A stretch of 64,000 nt of DNA from Streptomyces sp. NBC_01116 (GCF_041435495.1 NZ_CP108644.1:4449501-4513500), one strand, 5' to 3'. Positions 43,187 through 52,877 are shown, numbered from the stretch's first letter. Numbers and translations are program-made. Notes: a model not told the origin generated them from the letters alone.

Positions 43187-44413
43187 ATGGAGCACCCCGG
43201 GACCCTCGTCCTGATCATGGCCCTGGCGGTTCTCGCCCCGCTGCTCGGTTACGCGACCGGGCGGTGGCTGCCGGTCCCCGTCGTCATCTTCGAGATCGTC
43301 CTCGGGATCCTGGCCGGGCCCGATGTGCTCGGCTGGGCCCACCACGACCAGGTCATCGACACCCTGTCCGACCTCGGGCTCTCGATGCTGATCTTCCTGG
43401 CGGGTTACGAGATCCGGTTCGCCGAGGTACGCGGTGACACGCTGCGCCGGGCCGGCGGGGCCTGGGTGCTCTCGTTCGCCGCCGGGCTCGGCGTCGCCCT
43501 GCTGCTCAGCGGGGCGGACCTGGCGAAGAGCCTGGTCATCGGCACCGCGCTCACCAGTACGGCGCTGGGCGCGGTGCTGCCGATCCTGCGGGACTCGGGG
43601 CGGCTGGAGGGGCGGTTCGGGTCGGTGGTGATGGCGTTCGGGTCGGTCGGGGAGTTCGGCCCGATCATCGCCATGGCCCTGTTGTTCAGCGGCCGGAGCC
43701 CGGGTGCGGCGAGCGCGGTGCTGGCCGTGTTCGCGGTCGTCACGGTGGGCGCGGTGTTCTGGGCGATGCGCCCCCGGCCGCCGTGGTTCGCCCGGCTCAT
43801 CGCCGTGACCCTGCACTCCAGCGGCCAGTTCGCGGTCCGCTTCGTGATGCTGCTGCTCGCCGGGATGCTGGGCCTCGCCCACGTCTTCGGCCTGGACACC
43901 CTGCTCGGCGCGTTCGCCGCGGGGATGCTGACCCGGCTCGTCCTCCAGGGGGCGGTGCCCGAGCGCAGCGGGGAGATCCTGGAGCGGATCGAGGCGATCG
44001 GCTTCGGTTTCCTCGTGCCGTTCTTCTACATCGTCACGGGCATCGACTTCGACCTCGCGGCGCTCCTGGACGGCGGGCGCCCGCTGCTGCTCCTGCCGGT
44101 CTTCCTGCTGCTGTTCCTGCTGGTGCGCGGGGTCCCGGCGTATCTGCTGGCCCCGCGCGACCTGACGGGACGCGCCTCGCGGTCCGCGCTCGGGCTGTTC
44201 GCGTCCACCTGTCTGCCGCTGGTGGTCGCGATCACCGCGATCGGCCTGGACGAGAAGGTGATCGGGGCGGGCGAGGCCGCCGCGCTGGTCGCCGCCGCGA
44301 TGGTGTCGGTGCTGGTGTTCCCCCTGCTGGCGTTCCGGCTGCTGCGCCGGGACGAGGGCGGCGGGGGCAAGGCCGTCCCGGGCCGGACGGCGGAGACCGG
44401 TGAGGCGTGGTGA
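43187..44413 (+). CDS. CPA2-family cation:proton antiporter
   Basis: A 408-residue protein with 11-13 TM helices: VPVVIFEIVLGILAGPDVLG near residue 28, LSDLGLSMLIFLAGYEIRFA, then ALTSTALGAVLPILRD and the family GEFGPIIAMALL segment with the functional acidic residue. LDTLLGAFAAGMLTRLVL and the ending KAVPGRTAETGEAW complete it. No TrkA-N domain is attached. Moves Na+ or K+ against protons. Confidence 0.92.
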   Translation: MEHPGTLVLIMALAVLAPLLGYATGRWLPVPVVIFEIVLGILAGPDVLGWAHHDQVIDTLSDLGLSMLIFLAGYEIRFAEVRGDTLRRAGGAWVLSFAAGLGVALLLSGADLAKSLVIGTALTSTALGAVLPILRDSGRLEGRFGSVVMAFGSVGEFGPIIAMALLFSGRSPGAASAVLAVFAVVTVGAVFWAMRPRPPWFARLIAVTLHSSGQFAVRFVMLLLAGMLGLAHVFGLDTLLGAFAAGMLTRLVLQGAVPERSGEILERIEAIGFGFLVPFFYIVTGIDFDLAALLDGGRPLLLLPVFLLLFLLVRGVPAYLLAPRDLTGRASRSALGLFASTCLPLVVAITAIGLDEKVIGAGEAAALVAAAMVSVLVFPLLAFRLLRRDEGGGGKAVPGRTAETGEAW

Positions 44414-44435
44414 GGTCCCGCGCCTCCTTGCGGCT

Positions 44436-44860
44436 CTAAGGGCTGTCCTCCGTCGGTACGCACAGGACCGGGACCGTCGACATGTGCAGCAGCTTGTGCG
44501 GGGTCGAGCCCAGCAGGGCCCCCGCATCGGGCTCTCGCCCCAGGTGCCGACCACGATGACCCGGGCCGCGTGCCGTTCGGCGGCTTCCAGGAGGGCCTGG
44601 GCGGGGCTCTCGTCCAGCACCTCCACGCTCGCGGGTACGCCCGCTTCCCGGGCCGCGGCGAGCGCGTGCTCCAGGCCGGTGCGGCCGGCCTGCCGGATCG
44701 CCTCGTAGTGGCTGCGGTACTCCGCCCCGTCGCGCAGCCCGGGGGCCGCGGCCCCGTAGACGAGCACCAGCTCCTCCCCGTACGCCGCCGCCACCTCGAT
44801 GGCGATGCGCAGGGCGCGGGCCGCGCCGGGGGACTCGTCGCAACCGAGGACGACCGACAT
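44436..44860 (-). pseudogene. Universal stress protein, frameshifted
   Basis: The frame from ATG 44860 (MSVVLGCDESPGAARALRIA) runs normally through ARVIVVGTWGESPMRG, then leaves the family pattern. The expected end ALLGSTPHKLLHMSTVPVLC, PTEDSP, stop, is read in another frame down to 44436. The switch lies at a run of five Cs (44519-44523 on the plus strand); one more would restore a single 142-residue UspA domain including the GSTPHKLLH ATP-binding segment. This is either a real loss of function or a base-call error in a homopolymer. It overlaps no neighbour and lies next to the APC permease start-to-stop junction. Confidence 0.85.
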
Positions 44861-44861
44861 C

Positions 44862-46364
44862 TCAACGCCCCTTCCGGGCGGGGGCGTGCACCAGGTCCGG
44901 GTCCGCGACCCCCGGCCGCTCCTGCCAGAACACCGCGTCCCGCAGCCGCCACACCACCATCAGGACCACGCCGACCAGGGAGATCACGATGCCGATGACG
45001 AGCGGCGGGCCGAGGCCGAACCAGGAGGTGCCGCTGTAGGAGTTGGCCGGGTCGGACATGTCGACGACCGAGCGCACCAGCAGCCAGGTCAGCAGCCCGG
45101 CGCCGGCCACCGGGCCGAGGCCGATGAGCAGGAAGTTGCGCACGCTCTCGGTGAGGTGGCGCCGGTAGTAGACGGCGCAGGCCACCCCGGTGAGCGCGTA
45201 GTAGAAGGCGATCAGCAGCGACAGCGCGGTGAGCGAGTCGAAGAGCGCGTTGGTGGAGATCTGGTTGACCACCACGTACCAGGCGATGGCGATCCCGGCG
45301 ACCCACCACGTACTGACGTCCGGGGTGCGGAACCGGGGGCTGATGTGCCCGAAGTGCCGCGGCAGCGCCTGGCGGCGGGCCATGGACAGGGCGGTCCGGG
45401 ACGCGGGGATGATCGTGGTCTGGGTCGAGGCGATCGCGGAGGTGGCCACCGCCAGCAGCAGGATCCAGTCCCAGCCGCCGAGCACGTCCCCGGCGAGCTG
45501 GGCGAAGACGAACTCCTCCTCGCCCGCGTTCTCCGCCAGGAACGCCGTGCCGGCGAAGGCGACGACCGCGATGGCGACCGACAGATAGGTGACCAGGAGG
45601 ACGACGGTCGACCAGAGGCCCGCCCGGCCCGGGGCGCTCGCCGAGTTCTCGGTCTCCTCGGTGAGGTTGACCGCGGACTCCCAGCCCCAGTAGATGAACA
45701 CCCCGAGCAGCAGCCCGCCGGTCAGCGCCGCCCCGCCCGCGCCGAACGGGTTCAGCCAGCCGAGGGAGGGTTCGATCGAGTCGAAGCCCGTCGTGCCCGC
45801 GTACACCCGGTAGAGCGCCACCACGACGAAGACCAGCAGGAACGCGATCTGGAGGAGGATCAGCACGTTCTGCACCTTCGCCGACAGCTCGGTGCCGATG
45901 ACGCAGAGCCCGGTCATCACGATGATCAGGAGGACCGTGAGGAGCTGGCGTACGAAGTCGTTCTCCACCCAGCCGTCCAGGCCCACCGCCAGCAGGGTGA
46001 AGCTCACCGCCACGTCGGCCAGCGAGCCCACCACCAGGACACCGGTCATGGTGATCGCCCAGCCGCCCAGCCAGCCCGCCCAGGGGCCCATCGCCCGGGT
46101 CACCCAGGAGAACGTCGTGCCGCAGTCCTGGTCGACCTTGTTCAGGTAGTAGAACGCCGAGGCGATCAGCAGCATCGGTACGAACGAGGCGAACATGACG
46201 CCCGGGGCGTAGATCCCCACCAGGGCGACGATCGGGCCGATGACGGCGGCCAGCGAGTACGCCGGAGAGGTCGCGTTCAGGCCGATGACCAGCGCGTCGA
46301 CGAACCCGATCGCGTCCGGCCGGAGGCCGACCGCCGGTTCTTCCCGCACACGGTCGTGGGCCAT
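44862..46364 (-). CDS. APC-family amino acid permease
   Basis: A 500-residue transporter with twelve TM helices. The N-terminal FVDALVIGLNATSPAYSLAA and IVALVGIYAPGVMFASFVPM carry the APC substrate-site glycines; ASTQTTIIPASRTALSMARR is the conserved TM8 region. ATG 46364 with GAGGAACC before it. Substrate (amino acid or amine) not determinable. The frameshifted stress-protein gene follows at once. Confidence 0.92.
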   Translation of the reverse strand: MAHDRVREEPAVGLRPDAIGFVDALVIGLNATSPAYSLAAVIGPIVALVGIYAPGVMFASFVPMLLIASAFYYLNKVDQDCGTTFSWVTRAMGPWAGWLGGWAITMTGVLVVGSLADVAVSFTLLAVGLDGWVENDFVRQLLTVLLIIVMTGLCVIGTELSAKVQNVLILLQIAFLLVFVVVALYRVYAGTTGFDSIEPSLGWLNPFGAGGAALTGGLLLGVFIYWGWESAVNLTEETENSASAPGRAGLWSTVVLLVTYLSVAIAVVAFAGTAFLAENAGEEEFVFAQLAGDVLGGWDWILLLAVATSAIASTQTTIIPASRTALSMARRQALPRHFGHISPRFRTPDVSTWWVAGIAIAWYVVVNQISTNALFDSLTALSLLIAFYYALTGVACAVYYRRHLTESVRNFLLIGLGPVAGAGLLTWLLVRSVVDMSDPANSYSGTSWFGLGPPLVIGIVISLVGVVLMVVWRLRDAVFWQERPGVADPDLVHAPARKGR

Positions 46365-46534
46365 GGTTCCTCGCTCCGCCGGGCATCCCCGCCGGGAGCG
46401 GGCGATGATCCGGATCTCATCGTAGGGAGAACCGGCGATACCCGCATTCCGGACGAAACGGCTCCGCCGGTGACCTGTCACCCGAATGGCCCGCTCCTCT
46501 GCGAAGCCGGAGGTCAGACCGCAGGGTGGAGTGC

Positions 46535-47305
46535 ATGTGGTCCCGCCGACTCGTCCTGGGCGCTCTGCTCCTGCCCCTGGCCCTCCTGGTGTTCGGGGAC
46601 GGTCCGGCGTTCCACGCGCCGGGGGCTGAGCTGGCCTCCGGGCCCCGCCCGCCGCGCGGACTCCCGCAGCCGGCCGTCGTCAGCCGCCGGGACTGGGGCG
46701 CGGACGAGGGCCTGGTCCGGGAAGGGCCGCACTACACGGCCCCGGCGCGGGCGGTGTTCGTCCACCACACCGGCAATCCCAACGACTACGACTGCGCGGA
46801 CGCCCCCGACCTGATCCGGGCCGTCCAGAGCGACCACGTCCGGCAGGACGGCTGGGACGACATCGGCTACAACTTCCTCGTCGACCGCTGCGGCACCATC
46901 TACGAGGGCCGCGCCGGCGGCGTCGGCCGCTCGGTGCTCGGCGCGCACACCAAGGGGTTCAACACCGACACCGTCGGCATCGCGGCGATCGGGAACTTCG
47001 GCGCGGGGGCGGAGGTCCCGAAGCCGATGATGGACGCGCTGGTGAAGCTGGCGGCCTGGAAACTGCGGCCCGGGGCGGATCCGCTGGGCAGGGTCGACCT
47101 GGTCTCGACGAACGACGAGAGCCGCTTCGACGAGGGCCAGGTGGCCCGGCTGCACGTCATCTCCGGGCACCGCGACAGCTTCGAGACCCGCTGCCCGGGC
47201 GACGCGCTCTACGGGCTGCTGTCCGAGCTGCGGGAGCGCGCCGCGAAGCTGCGCGCCGCCGCCCCCGGGCACTCGGCGGCGGCCCGGCTGCGCCCGTACG
47301 TCTGA
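46535..47305 (+). CDS. Peptidoglycan-recognition N-acetylmuramoyl-L-alanine amidase
   Basis: A 256-residue secreted amidase (signal peptide in residues 1-24). Zinc ligands: His in VFVHHTGNPNDYDC (residue near 76) and His in HVISGHRDSFETRCPGD (near 210), with the Cys four residues before the GD end. DDIGYNFLVDRCGTIYEGRA is the core PGRP segment. Cleaves the bond between MurNAc and L-Ala in the cell wall. GTG 46526 is an alternative start. Confidence 0.93.
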   Translation: MWSRRLVLGALLLPLALLVFGDGPAFHAPGAELASGPRPPRGLPQPAVVSRRDWGADEGLVREGPHYTAPARAVFVHHTGNPNDYDCADAPDLIRAVQSDHVRQDGWDDIGYNFLVDRCGTIYEGRAGGVGRSVLGAHTKGFNTDTVGIAAIGNFGAGAEVPKPMMDALVKLAAWKLRPGADPLGRVDLVSTNDESRFDEGQVARLHVISGHRDSFETRCPGDALYGLLSELRERAAKLRAAAPGHSAAARLRPYV

Positions 47306-47331
47306 GCCTCCCGGAGCCTTCCGCGGCGGTG

Positions 47332-47697
47332 CTACCGGGCGACGAACTGCGCCAGTATGGCCTGTACCTCGTAGATGTCGACGCCCTTGGTGAACGTCTT
47401 CTGGATCGGGATCGTGTTGCCGGCGATCCAGATGTTCAGCTCCGCTTCGAGGTCGAACGTCCCGGCCGTCTCCACGGCGAACTGCGTGATGCTGCGGTAC
47501 GGGACGGAGCGGTACTCCACCTTCTTGCCGGTGATGCCCTGCTTGTCGACGAGGATCAGCCGCCGGTCCGTGAACAGCATGGTGTCGCGGATCAGCAGGA
47601 ACGCGGCGTGGATCTGCTCGTCCGGCCCGAGGAGTCGCGCGTAGTCCTGCTGTGCGGTGGCCGGGTCGATCGTGTGGGCGTTGCCGAACAGTGCCAT
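47332..47697 (-). CDS. PH-domain (bPH-type) protein
   Basis: A 121-residue cytosolic protein matching the bacterial PH-like fold: LLIRDTMLFTDRRLILVDKQ, then KKVEYRSVPYRSITQFAVET, and a C-terminal helix VYEVQAILAQFVAR type ending. The ATG is preceded by a short AGAGAGACGGGAACCC stretch. Found in many actinobacteria; function unknown. Confidence 0.85.
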   Translation of the reverse strand: MALFGNAHTIDPATAQQDYARLLGPDEQIHAAFLLIRDTMLFTDRRLILVDKQGITGKKVEYRSVPYRSITQFAVETAGTFDLEAELNIWIAGNTIPIQKTFTKGVDIYEVQAILAQFVAR

Positions 47698-47774
47698 GGG
47701 TTCCCGTCTCTCTGTGATGTCGTACTGGAGTACGTGCGGGGCGCGGTTCTGGTTCCCGTACGGGCCTGGCGCCC

Positions 47775-49733
47775 CTACAGCGGGACGGCCGTCGCCTCGG
47801 TGGCCTTCACGCTGGTCCAGACGGTGCTGCCGTCGGCGATGCCCAGGTCGGCGGCGGCTCCCGGGGTGATCTCCGCGACCAGGTCCGGGGCCTCGGCCGA
47901 GGTGATCAGCAGCCGCAGCCGGCTGCCGCCCGAGGTGATCTCACGGACGGTGCCGGGCCAGACGTTGCGGGGGGAGCCGGTGGGCCTCTCCCGGTGTACG
48001 GAGACGGCTTCCGGCGCGATGACCGCGAGGGCGTCCGTGCCCGCCGGGAGGGGCTCGGCGACCACGAGGTGTCCGCCGCCCTCCAGGGCCAGGCCGTCGG
48101 CGGTGGCGGTGCCGGGCCAGGCGTTGCGGCCCAGCATCCGGGCCACCCACGGCGAACGCGGGTGGCGGGTGACCTCGGCGGGCGGCTCGTCCTGGAGGAC
48201 CCGGCCGTCCTCCAGCACCAGGACCCGGTCGGCCAGCGAGACCGCCTCGACCGGGTCGTGGGTGACGATCAGGCAGACCCCGCCGAAGTCCGCGAGGTGC
48301 CCGCGCAGGGTGTGCCGCACCCGGGCCCGGGTGGTCTGGTCGAGGGCGGCGAGCGGTTCGTCCAGCAGCAGGAGGCGGGGGCGGGCGGCGAGCGCGCGGG
48401 CCAGGGCGACCCGCTGGGCCTGGCCGCCGGAGAGCTGGGCGGGCTTCCGGTGCGCCAGGTGGCCCACCCCGAGGCGGTCCAGCCAGTCCTGGGCCTCGCG
48501 CCGGGCCGCGGCGCGGGGCACGCCGTGGGCGCGGAGCCCGTACGCCGTGTTGGCCAGGGCGCTCAGGTGCGGGAAGAGCGCGCCGTCCTGGGGCACCCAG
48601 GCGACGCCCCGGCGGTGCGGGGGGAGGGCGGTGACGTCGTCGTCGCCGAGGCGGAGGGCGGCGTGCGCGCGGGGGGTGAGGCCGAGGAGGGCCCGCAGGA
48701 GCGTCGTCTTGCCCGCGCCGTTGGGGCCGACCACCGCGATGGTCGTGGAGCCCGGGGCGTCCAGCGTGAGCTGCGTGAAGCCGGTGACGTCGGCGTGCAG
48801 CGGCCAGGGCTCGGACACGGCCTTCGTCAGCGGGTCGGCGGCGGGGGCCGGGAGCGGGTCCGGGACCGTGGCCGCCGGTTCCTCCGGGCGGGCCGCCGCC
48901 GCACGGCTCGCGGGGTCCCGGTGGTCGCCCGGGGTGCCGGTCCAGCGGCCCCGGAGCGCGATCAGGACGATCATCGCGATGGCCAGGAGCAGCAGGGAGA
49001 CCGAGGTGGCGGCCTCCGGTGAGTCCTGGAGCAGCAGATAGACCTGGAGCGGCAGGGTCTGCGTGGTGCCGGGGAGGTTCCCGGCGAAGGTGATGGTCGC
49101 GCCGAACTCGCCGAGCGCCCGCGCCCAGGTCAGGGCGGCTCCGGCGATCAGCCCCGGGGCGACCATCGGCAGCGTCACGGTGAGGAACACCCGGACCGGC
49201 GAGGCCCCCAGCGAGGCCGCGGTCTCCTCGTACCGGGGCCGCAGCCCGCCGAGCGCGCCCTCCAGCGAGATGACCAGGAACGGCATCGCGACGAACGTCG
49301 CCGCCAGCACGGCCCCCGAGGTGTGGAAGGGGAGCGTGACGCCGAAGGTGTCCTCCAGCCAGGGGCCGAGCAGCCCGCGCCGCCCGAACGCCAGCAGGAG
49401 GGCGACGCCGCCGACCGTGGGCGGCAGGACCATCGGCAGCAGCACCAGCGAGCGCAGAGACGCCTTGCCGGGGAACGGCACCCGGGCCAGCAGCCAGGCC
49501 AGCGGCACCCCGAGCAGCAGGGAGAGCCCGAGCGCCCACAGGGAGACCAGCAGGGAGAGCCGCAGCGCCTCGGTGGTGCCCTCGGCGGTGAGGTGGGCGC
49601 CCAGCTCGCCCCAGGAGGTGCGGACCAGGATCCCGGCGAGCGGCAGCATCAGGAACGCCACGGCCAGCAGCGCGGGCACCGTCAGCAGCAGGGGTGCGCG
49701 GGCCCCCGCGGTGCGGCGGCCGGGACGTCTCAT
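47775..49733 (-). CDS. modBC: Fused molybdate ABC transporter permease and ATPase (ModBC)
   Basis: A 652-residue fusion. Residues 1-265 are ModB with six TMs and the EAA-type loop (EGALGGLRPRYEETAASLG, GALTWARALGEFGATITFAG shortened). Residues about 300-540 are ModC: Walker A GPNGAGKTT, signature LSGGQAQRVALARAL, Walker B LLLLDEPLAALD. A C-terminal TOBE-like domain (residues 580-650) follows. Fusion of the two is common in actinomycetes. modA ends 124 bases upstream. Confidence 0.94.
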   Translation of the reverse strand: MRRPGRRTAGARAPLLLTVPALLAVAFLMLPLAGILVRTSWGELGAHLTAEGTTEALRLSLLVSLWALGLSLLLGVPLAWLLARVPFPGKASLRSLVLLPMVLPPTVGGVALLLAFGRRGLLGPWLEDTFGVTLPFHTSGAVLAATFVAMPFLVISLEGALGGLRPRYEETAASLGASPVRVFLTVTLPMVAPGLIAGAALTWARALGEFGATITFAGNLPGTTQTLPLQVYLLLQDSPEAATSVSLLLLAIAMIVLIALRGRWTGTPGDHRDPASRAAAARPEEPAATVPDPLPAPAADPLTKAVSEPWPLHADVTGFTQLTLDAPGSTTIAVVGPNGAGKTTLLRALLGLTPRAHAALRLGDDDVTALPPHRRGVAWVPQDGALFPHLSALANTAYGLRAHGVPRAAARREAQDWLDRLGVGHLAHRKPAQLSGGQAQRVALARALAARPRLLLLDEPLAALDQTTRARVRHTLRGHLADFGGVCLIVTHDPVEAVSLADRVLVLEDGRVLQDEPPAEVTRHPRSPWVARMLGRNAWPGTATADGLALEGGGHLVVAEPLPAGTDALAVIAPEAVSVHRERPTGSPRNVWPGTVREITSGGSRLRLLITSAEAPDLVAEITPGAAADLGIADGSTVWTSVKATEATAVPL

Positions 49734-49857
49734 CGGTTCGACCTCGTCGGGCTCGGAGTGCGGTGCGGTGCCGGGCAGGCCCGTCGGACGGGACGGTCTG
49801 CCGGGCGGTACGGGTCTGCCGGGGCGAGGTGCGGTGGCCCGTGCCGGCGGGGTGCGG

Positions 49858-50688
49858 CTACGGCTGCTGGAAGCCGGCGCCCTGGAGGATCTTCTGCGCG
49901 GCGGGCGTGGAGAGCCAGGCGACGAACGCCTCGGCGGCCTCGCTGTGCTTCGACGTCTTCAGCGTGGCGGCCGGGTAGGAGGCGATGGCGTTCTGCTGGT
50001 CCGGGATGTCGATCGCGTCGACCTTGTCGGTGGCGGTCGCGGCGTCGGTCTTGTAGACGAGCCCGGCGTCGGCCTCGCCGAGCGAGACCTTGGACAGGAC
50101 CGCGCGGACGTTGGGCTCCTGGGAGACCGGCTTCACCTCGATCCTCTGCGCGTCGAGGATCTGCGCGCTGTAGCGGCCCACCGGTACCTCGGGGGCGGCC
50201 AGGACGACCTTCAGCTTCGGGTCGGCGAGGTCCTTCAGGCTCCCGACCTTCTCGGGGTTGCCCTCGCCGACGGCGATGACCAGCCGGTTCTTGGCGATGA
50301 CGGTCGGCTTTCCGGTGTCGCCGGAGAGGCCGTCCATCGTCTTCGTGTCGGCGGTGACCAGGGCGTCGGCGGGGGCGCCCTGCTTGACCTGGGCGGCCAG
50401 TTCCTGGGAGCCGGCGAAGGAGAACGTCACCTTCGTGCCCGGGTTCTCCTTCTCGTACGCGGCGCCCGCCGCCTTGAAGACGTCCGTCAGGGAGGAGGCG
50501 GCCAGCACGGTCAGGTCGGCCTTCGGGGCGCCCGTCGCGGCTGCCGGGCCGCTGCCCTCGCCCTTGTCCTTGGCCGGGCCGGAGTCGTCGCCGCAGGCGG
50601 CGAGCGGGATCAGGAGGGCGGTGGTCAGGACGGCGGCGGCCGCGCGGCGGGGGTTGATCACACGGCGGTGGCTGATCAGCAGGGACAT
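49858..50688 (-). CDS. modA: Molybdate-binding lipoprotein ModA
   Basis: A 276-residue binding protein with a lipobox LLIPLAACGDD (Cys near 32), then LTVLAASSLTDVFKAAGAAY and the typical ADALVTADTKTMDGL, KNRLVIAVGEGNPEKV segments. It delivers molybdate or tungstate to ModBC. Upstream of it, with a 38-base gap, is the HTH-TOBE gene. Confidence 0.95.
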   Translation of the reverse strand: MSLLISHRRVINPRRAAAAVLTTALLIPLAACGDDSGPAKDKGEGSGPAAATGAPKADLTVLAASSLTDVFKAAGAAYEKENPGTKVTFSFAGSQELAAQVKQGAPADALVTADTKTMDGLSGDTGKPTVIAKNRLVIAVGEGNPEKVGSLKDLADPKLKVVLAAPEVPVGRYSAQILDAQRIEVKPVSQEPNVRAVLSKVSLGEADAGLVYKTDAATATDKVDAIDIPDQQNAIASYPAATLKTSKHSEAAEAFVAWLSTPAAQKILQGAGFQQP

Positions 50689-50726
50689 GAGGGTCTGGGC
50701 TCCTTGGATTTCGTCGTCGGCCGGTC

Positions 50727-51122
50727 TCAGACGCGGTCGATGTGCACGCTGGTCGACTTCACCCGGGCGGTCGCCCGCATGCCGACCTCCAGCCCCAGTT
50801 CCTCCACCGCCTCCCGGGTCAGGAGCGAGACGAGCCGGTGCGGACCGGCCTGGATCTCGACCTGGGCCGCGACGTCGCCGAGTTTCACCGCGGTGACGAT
50901 GCCCGGGAACGCGTTGCGGGCCGAGGTGTACGCGGCCTCGTCCTCGCCGTCCGTGCCCTGGCCGACCTCGATCGAGAAGGCGGCCAGCGCGCGGCCGTCG
51001 ATCAGACGGCGGCCGGCCTCGTCGCGATGGGTCGCGACCCGGCCGGCGTCCGCCCAGCGGCGTGCGGTGTCGGGGCTGACCCCGAGAAGTCGTGCTGCCT
51101 GACCGATTGTGTAGGACTGCAT
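50727..51122 (-). CDS. HTH-TOBE molybdenum-binding regulator
   Basis: A 131-residue protein with a MerR-like helix-turn-helix (SYTIGQAARLLGVSPDTARR, WADAGRVATHRDEAGRRLID) and a TOBE/mop domain (ARNAFPGIVTAVKLGDVAAQ, LTREAVEELGLEVGMRATAR, VKSTSVHIDRV). It likely senses molybdate and controls the modABC genes after it. No Shine-Dalgarno precedes the ATG; a TAGCGT hexamer eight bases upstream could be a -10 of a leaderless transcript. Confidence 0.88.
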   Translation of the reverse strand: MQSYTIGQAARLLGVSPDTARRWADAGRVATHRDEAGRRLIDGRALAAFSIEVGQGTDGEDEAAYTSARNAFPGIVTAVKLGDVAAQVEIQAGPHRLVSLLTREAVEELGLEVGMRATARVKSTSVHIDRV

Positions 51123-51285
51123 GTGCAACACGCTAGGCCATTTGGGCTTGCATTTACCATTCTCTGGACGATGATCCACCGCAGATGCGAGAGGTATCGG
51201 AGGAACGTACGGGTGGGGGTGCGGGGCGTGCGTGCGGGCCGCGCCGGTTCTCAGGTCGCGGCCCGGGAGGTGGGGTGGCCCCGGG

Positions 51286-52086
51286 TCAGGTCACCTGGCT
51301 CGTCGCCGGCATCTCGCCCTTGGTGGTGGTCACGTCGATCACGGTGAACCAGGCGCCCTGCGGGTCGCTGAGCGTCGCGAACCGGCCGAACGGGCTGTCC
51401 ACCGGCCCGAACCGCAGCACCCCGCCGCGCTCGGTCGCCTTCGCCACGGTGGCGTCGCAGTCCGGCACGGCGAAGTACACGTTCAGATACGAGGGGACCT
51501 CCGGCGGGAAGTCGTCGTCCATCGCCATCCGGCCGAGGACCGTCTCCCCCCGGACGTCGAACATGGAGAAGTGCATCGACTCGTCGTCGAACTTCCGCAC
51601 GGTGTAGGGGAAGACCGACGGGTAGAACGTGTCCACCTTCTCCGGGTCCCGGGTGAAGACCTCGCCCCAGCAGTACCCGCCGGGCGCGCCCATCTCCGTC
51701 TCGAACCCCTCGTGGCTGCCGGCCTGCCAGATGCCGAAGACGGCTCCACCGGGGTCGCGGACCAGTGCCATCGTGCCGAAGTCGCCGACCCGCATCGGCT
51801 CCATCAGCACCTCGCCGCCGCTCGCGCGGACCTTCGCCGCGGTGGCCGCCGCGTCCGGCGACGCGAGATACAGGCACCACGCCGACTGGCCCTCCGCGCC
51901 CGGCATCGGCGGGACGACGGCGGCAGCGGCCTTTCCGCCCGCGTACGCCTGGGTGTAGTTGCCGAACTCCGACGCGCTCTCGCCGAACGTCCAGCCGAGC
52001 ACGTCACCGTAGAAGCTCTTGGCGCCCTCGACGTCGGCGAACATGGCGTCCGCCCAGCACGGGGTGCCCTCGGGTTGTACAGCCAT
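51286..52086 (-). CDS. VOC-family (glyoxalase/bleomycin resistance-like) protein, two-module
   Basis: A 266-residue protein of two VOC repeats: residues 5-125 (PCWADAMFADVEGAKSFYGD, VLGWTFGESASEFGNYTQ) and 135-260 (GYCWGEVFTRDPEKVDTFYP, FAVPDCDATVAKATERGG). Metal ligands of true glyoxalases are not clearly all kept. Substrate unknown. AAGGA precedes the ATG. Confidence 0.88.
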   Translation of the reverse strand: MAVQPEGTPCWADAMFADVEGAKSFYGDVLGWTFGESASEFGNYTQAYAGGKAAAAVVPPMPGAEGQSAWCLYLASPDAAATAAKVRASGGEVLMEPMRVGDFGTMALVRDPGGAVFGIWQAGSHEGFETEMGAPGGYCWGEVFTRDPEKVDTFYPSVFPYTVRKFDDESMHFSMFDVRGETVLGRMAMDDDFPPEVPSYLNVYFAVPDCDATVAKATERGGVLRFGPVDSPFGRFATLSDPQGAWFTVIDVTTTKGEMPATSQVT

Positions 52087-52265
52087 GGTGCCGGTCCTTC
52101 CCTGGAGTCCCTGTCCTCGGCCCCGCCCGTACGGGCCCCCGCCCGCACCGGCAACGCTAGTCAGAGGGGGGCCGGTCCGCGCGTCGGGCGATCCGGAGCT
52201 GTTATGCACTAGTGCGTACGAGGTGTGCGCTAGTACGAAGGCGGCCAGGGGTTAGGATCGGGTTC

Positions 52266-52859
52266 ATGTCCGCACTTGCTCCACAGCCCGTGACGCTGAC
52301 CGGGCAGCACGTCCACCTGGTCCCGCTGGCCCTCGGCCACCTCGACGACCTCTTCGCGGCGGGCGGCGGGGACGAGGAGGTGTGGCGCTGGCAGGGCGGC
52401 CCGGCGCCGCGGACCCGCGAGGAGCTGCGCGAGCGCATGGAGGAGGTGCTGGGCGACGCGGGGTACGTGCCGTTCGCCGTCGTCCACCGTCCGAGCGGGC
52501 GGGCCGTCGGCTGGACCACGTACATGGACGTCGTGGTGCACGACGAACGCCTGGAGATCGGCTGGACCTGGTACGGCCGGGCCCACTGGCGCTCGGCGGT
52601 GAACACCGAGACGAAGCTCCTGCTGCTGACGCACGCCTTCGAGGAGCTGGGCATGGGCCGCGTCCAGTTGAAGACCGACCACCGCAACGAGCGCTCGCAG
52701 GCGGCCATCGCCCGGCTCGGGGCGCGGCGCGAGGGAGTGCTCCGGAGGCACCGGCGGCGGCCGGACGGGAGCTGGCGGGACAGCGTCTACTTCTCGCTGC
52801 TGGCCGACGAGTGGCCTGCGGCGAAGCTGCGTCTCACCGCCCGTCTGGCCGCGGGCTGA
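52266..52859 (+). CDS. GNAT-family acetyltransferase (RimJ/L-like)
   Basis: A 197-residue enzyme: LTGQHVHLVPLALGHLDDLF, EIGWTWYGRAHWRSAVNTET with the acetyl-CoA site, and AFEELGMGRVQLKTDHRNER, the N-R-S type motif of RimJ/RimL enzymes. May acetylate ribosomal protein N-termini or small molecules. The start region has a short direct ATG after GGGTTC. Confidence 0.88.
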   Translation: MSALAPQPVTLTGQHVHLVPLALGHLDDLFAAGGGDEEVWRWQGGPAPRTREELRERMEEVLGDAGYVPFAVVHRPSGRAVGWTTYMDVVVHDERLEIGWTWYGRAHWRSAVNTETKLLLLTHAFEELGMGRVQLKTDHRNERSQAAIARLGARREGVLRRHRRRPDGSWRDSVYFSLLADEWPAAKLRLTARLAAG

Positions 52860-52877
52860 GCGGGCCGGGGCTCCCGG

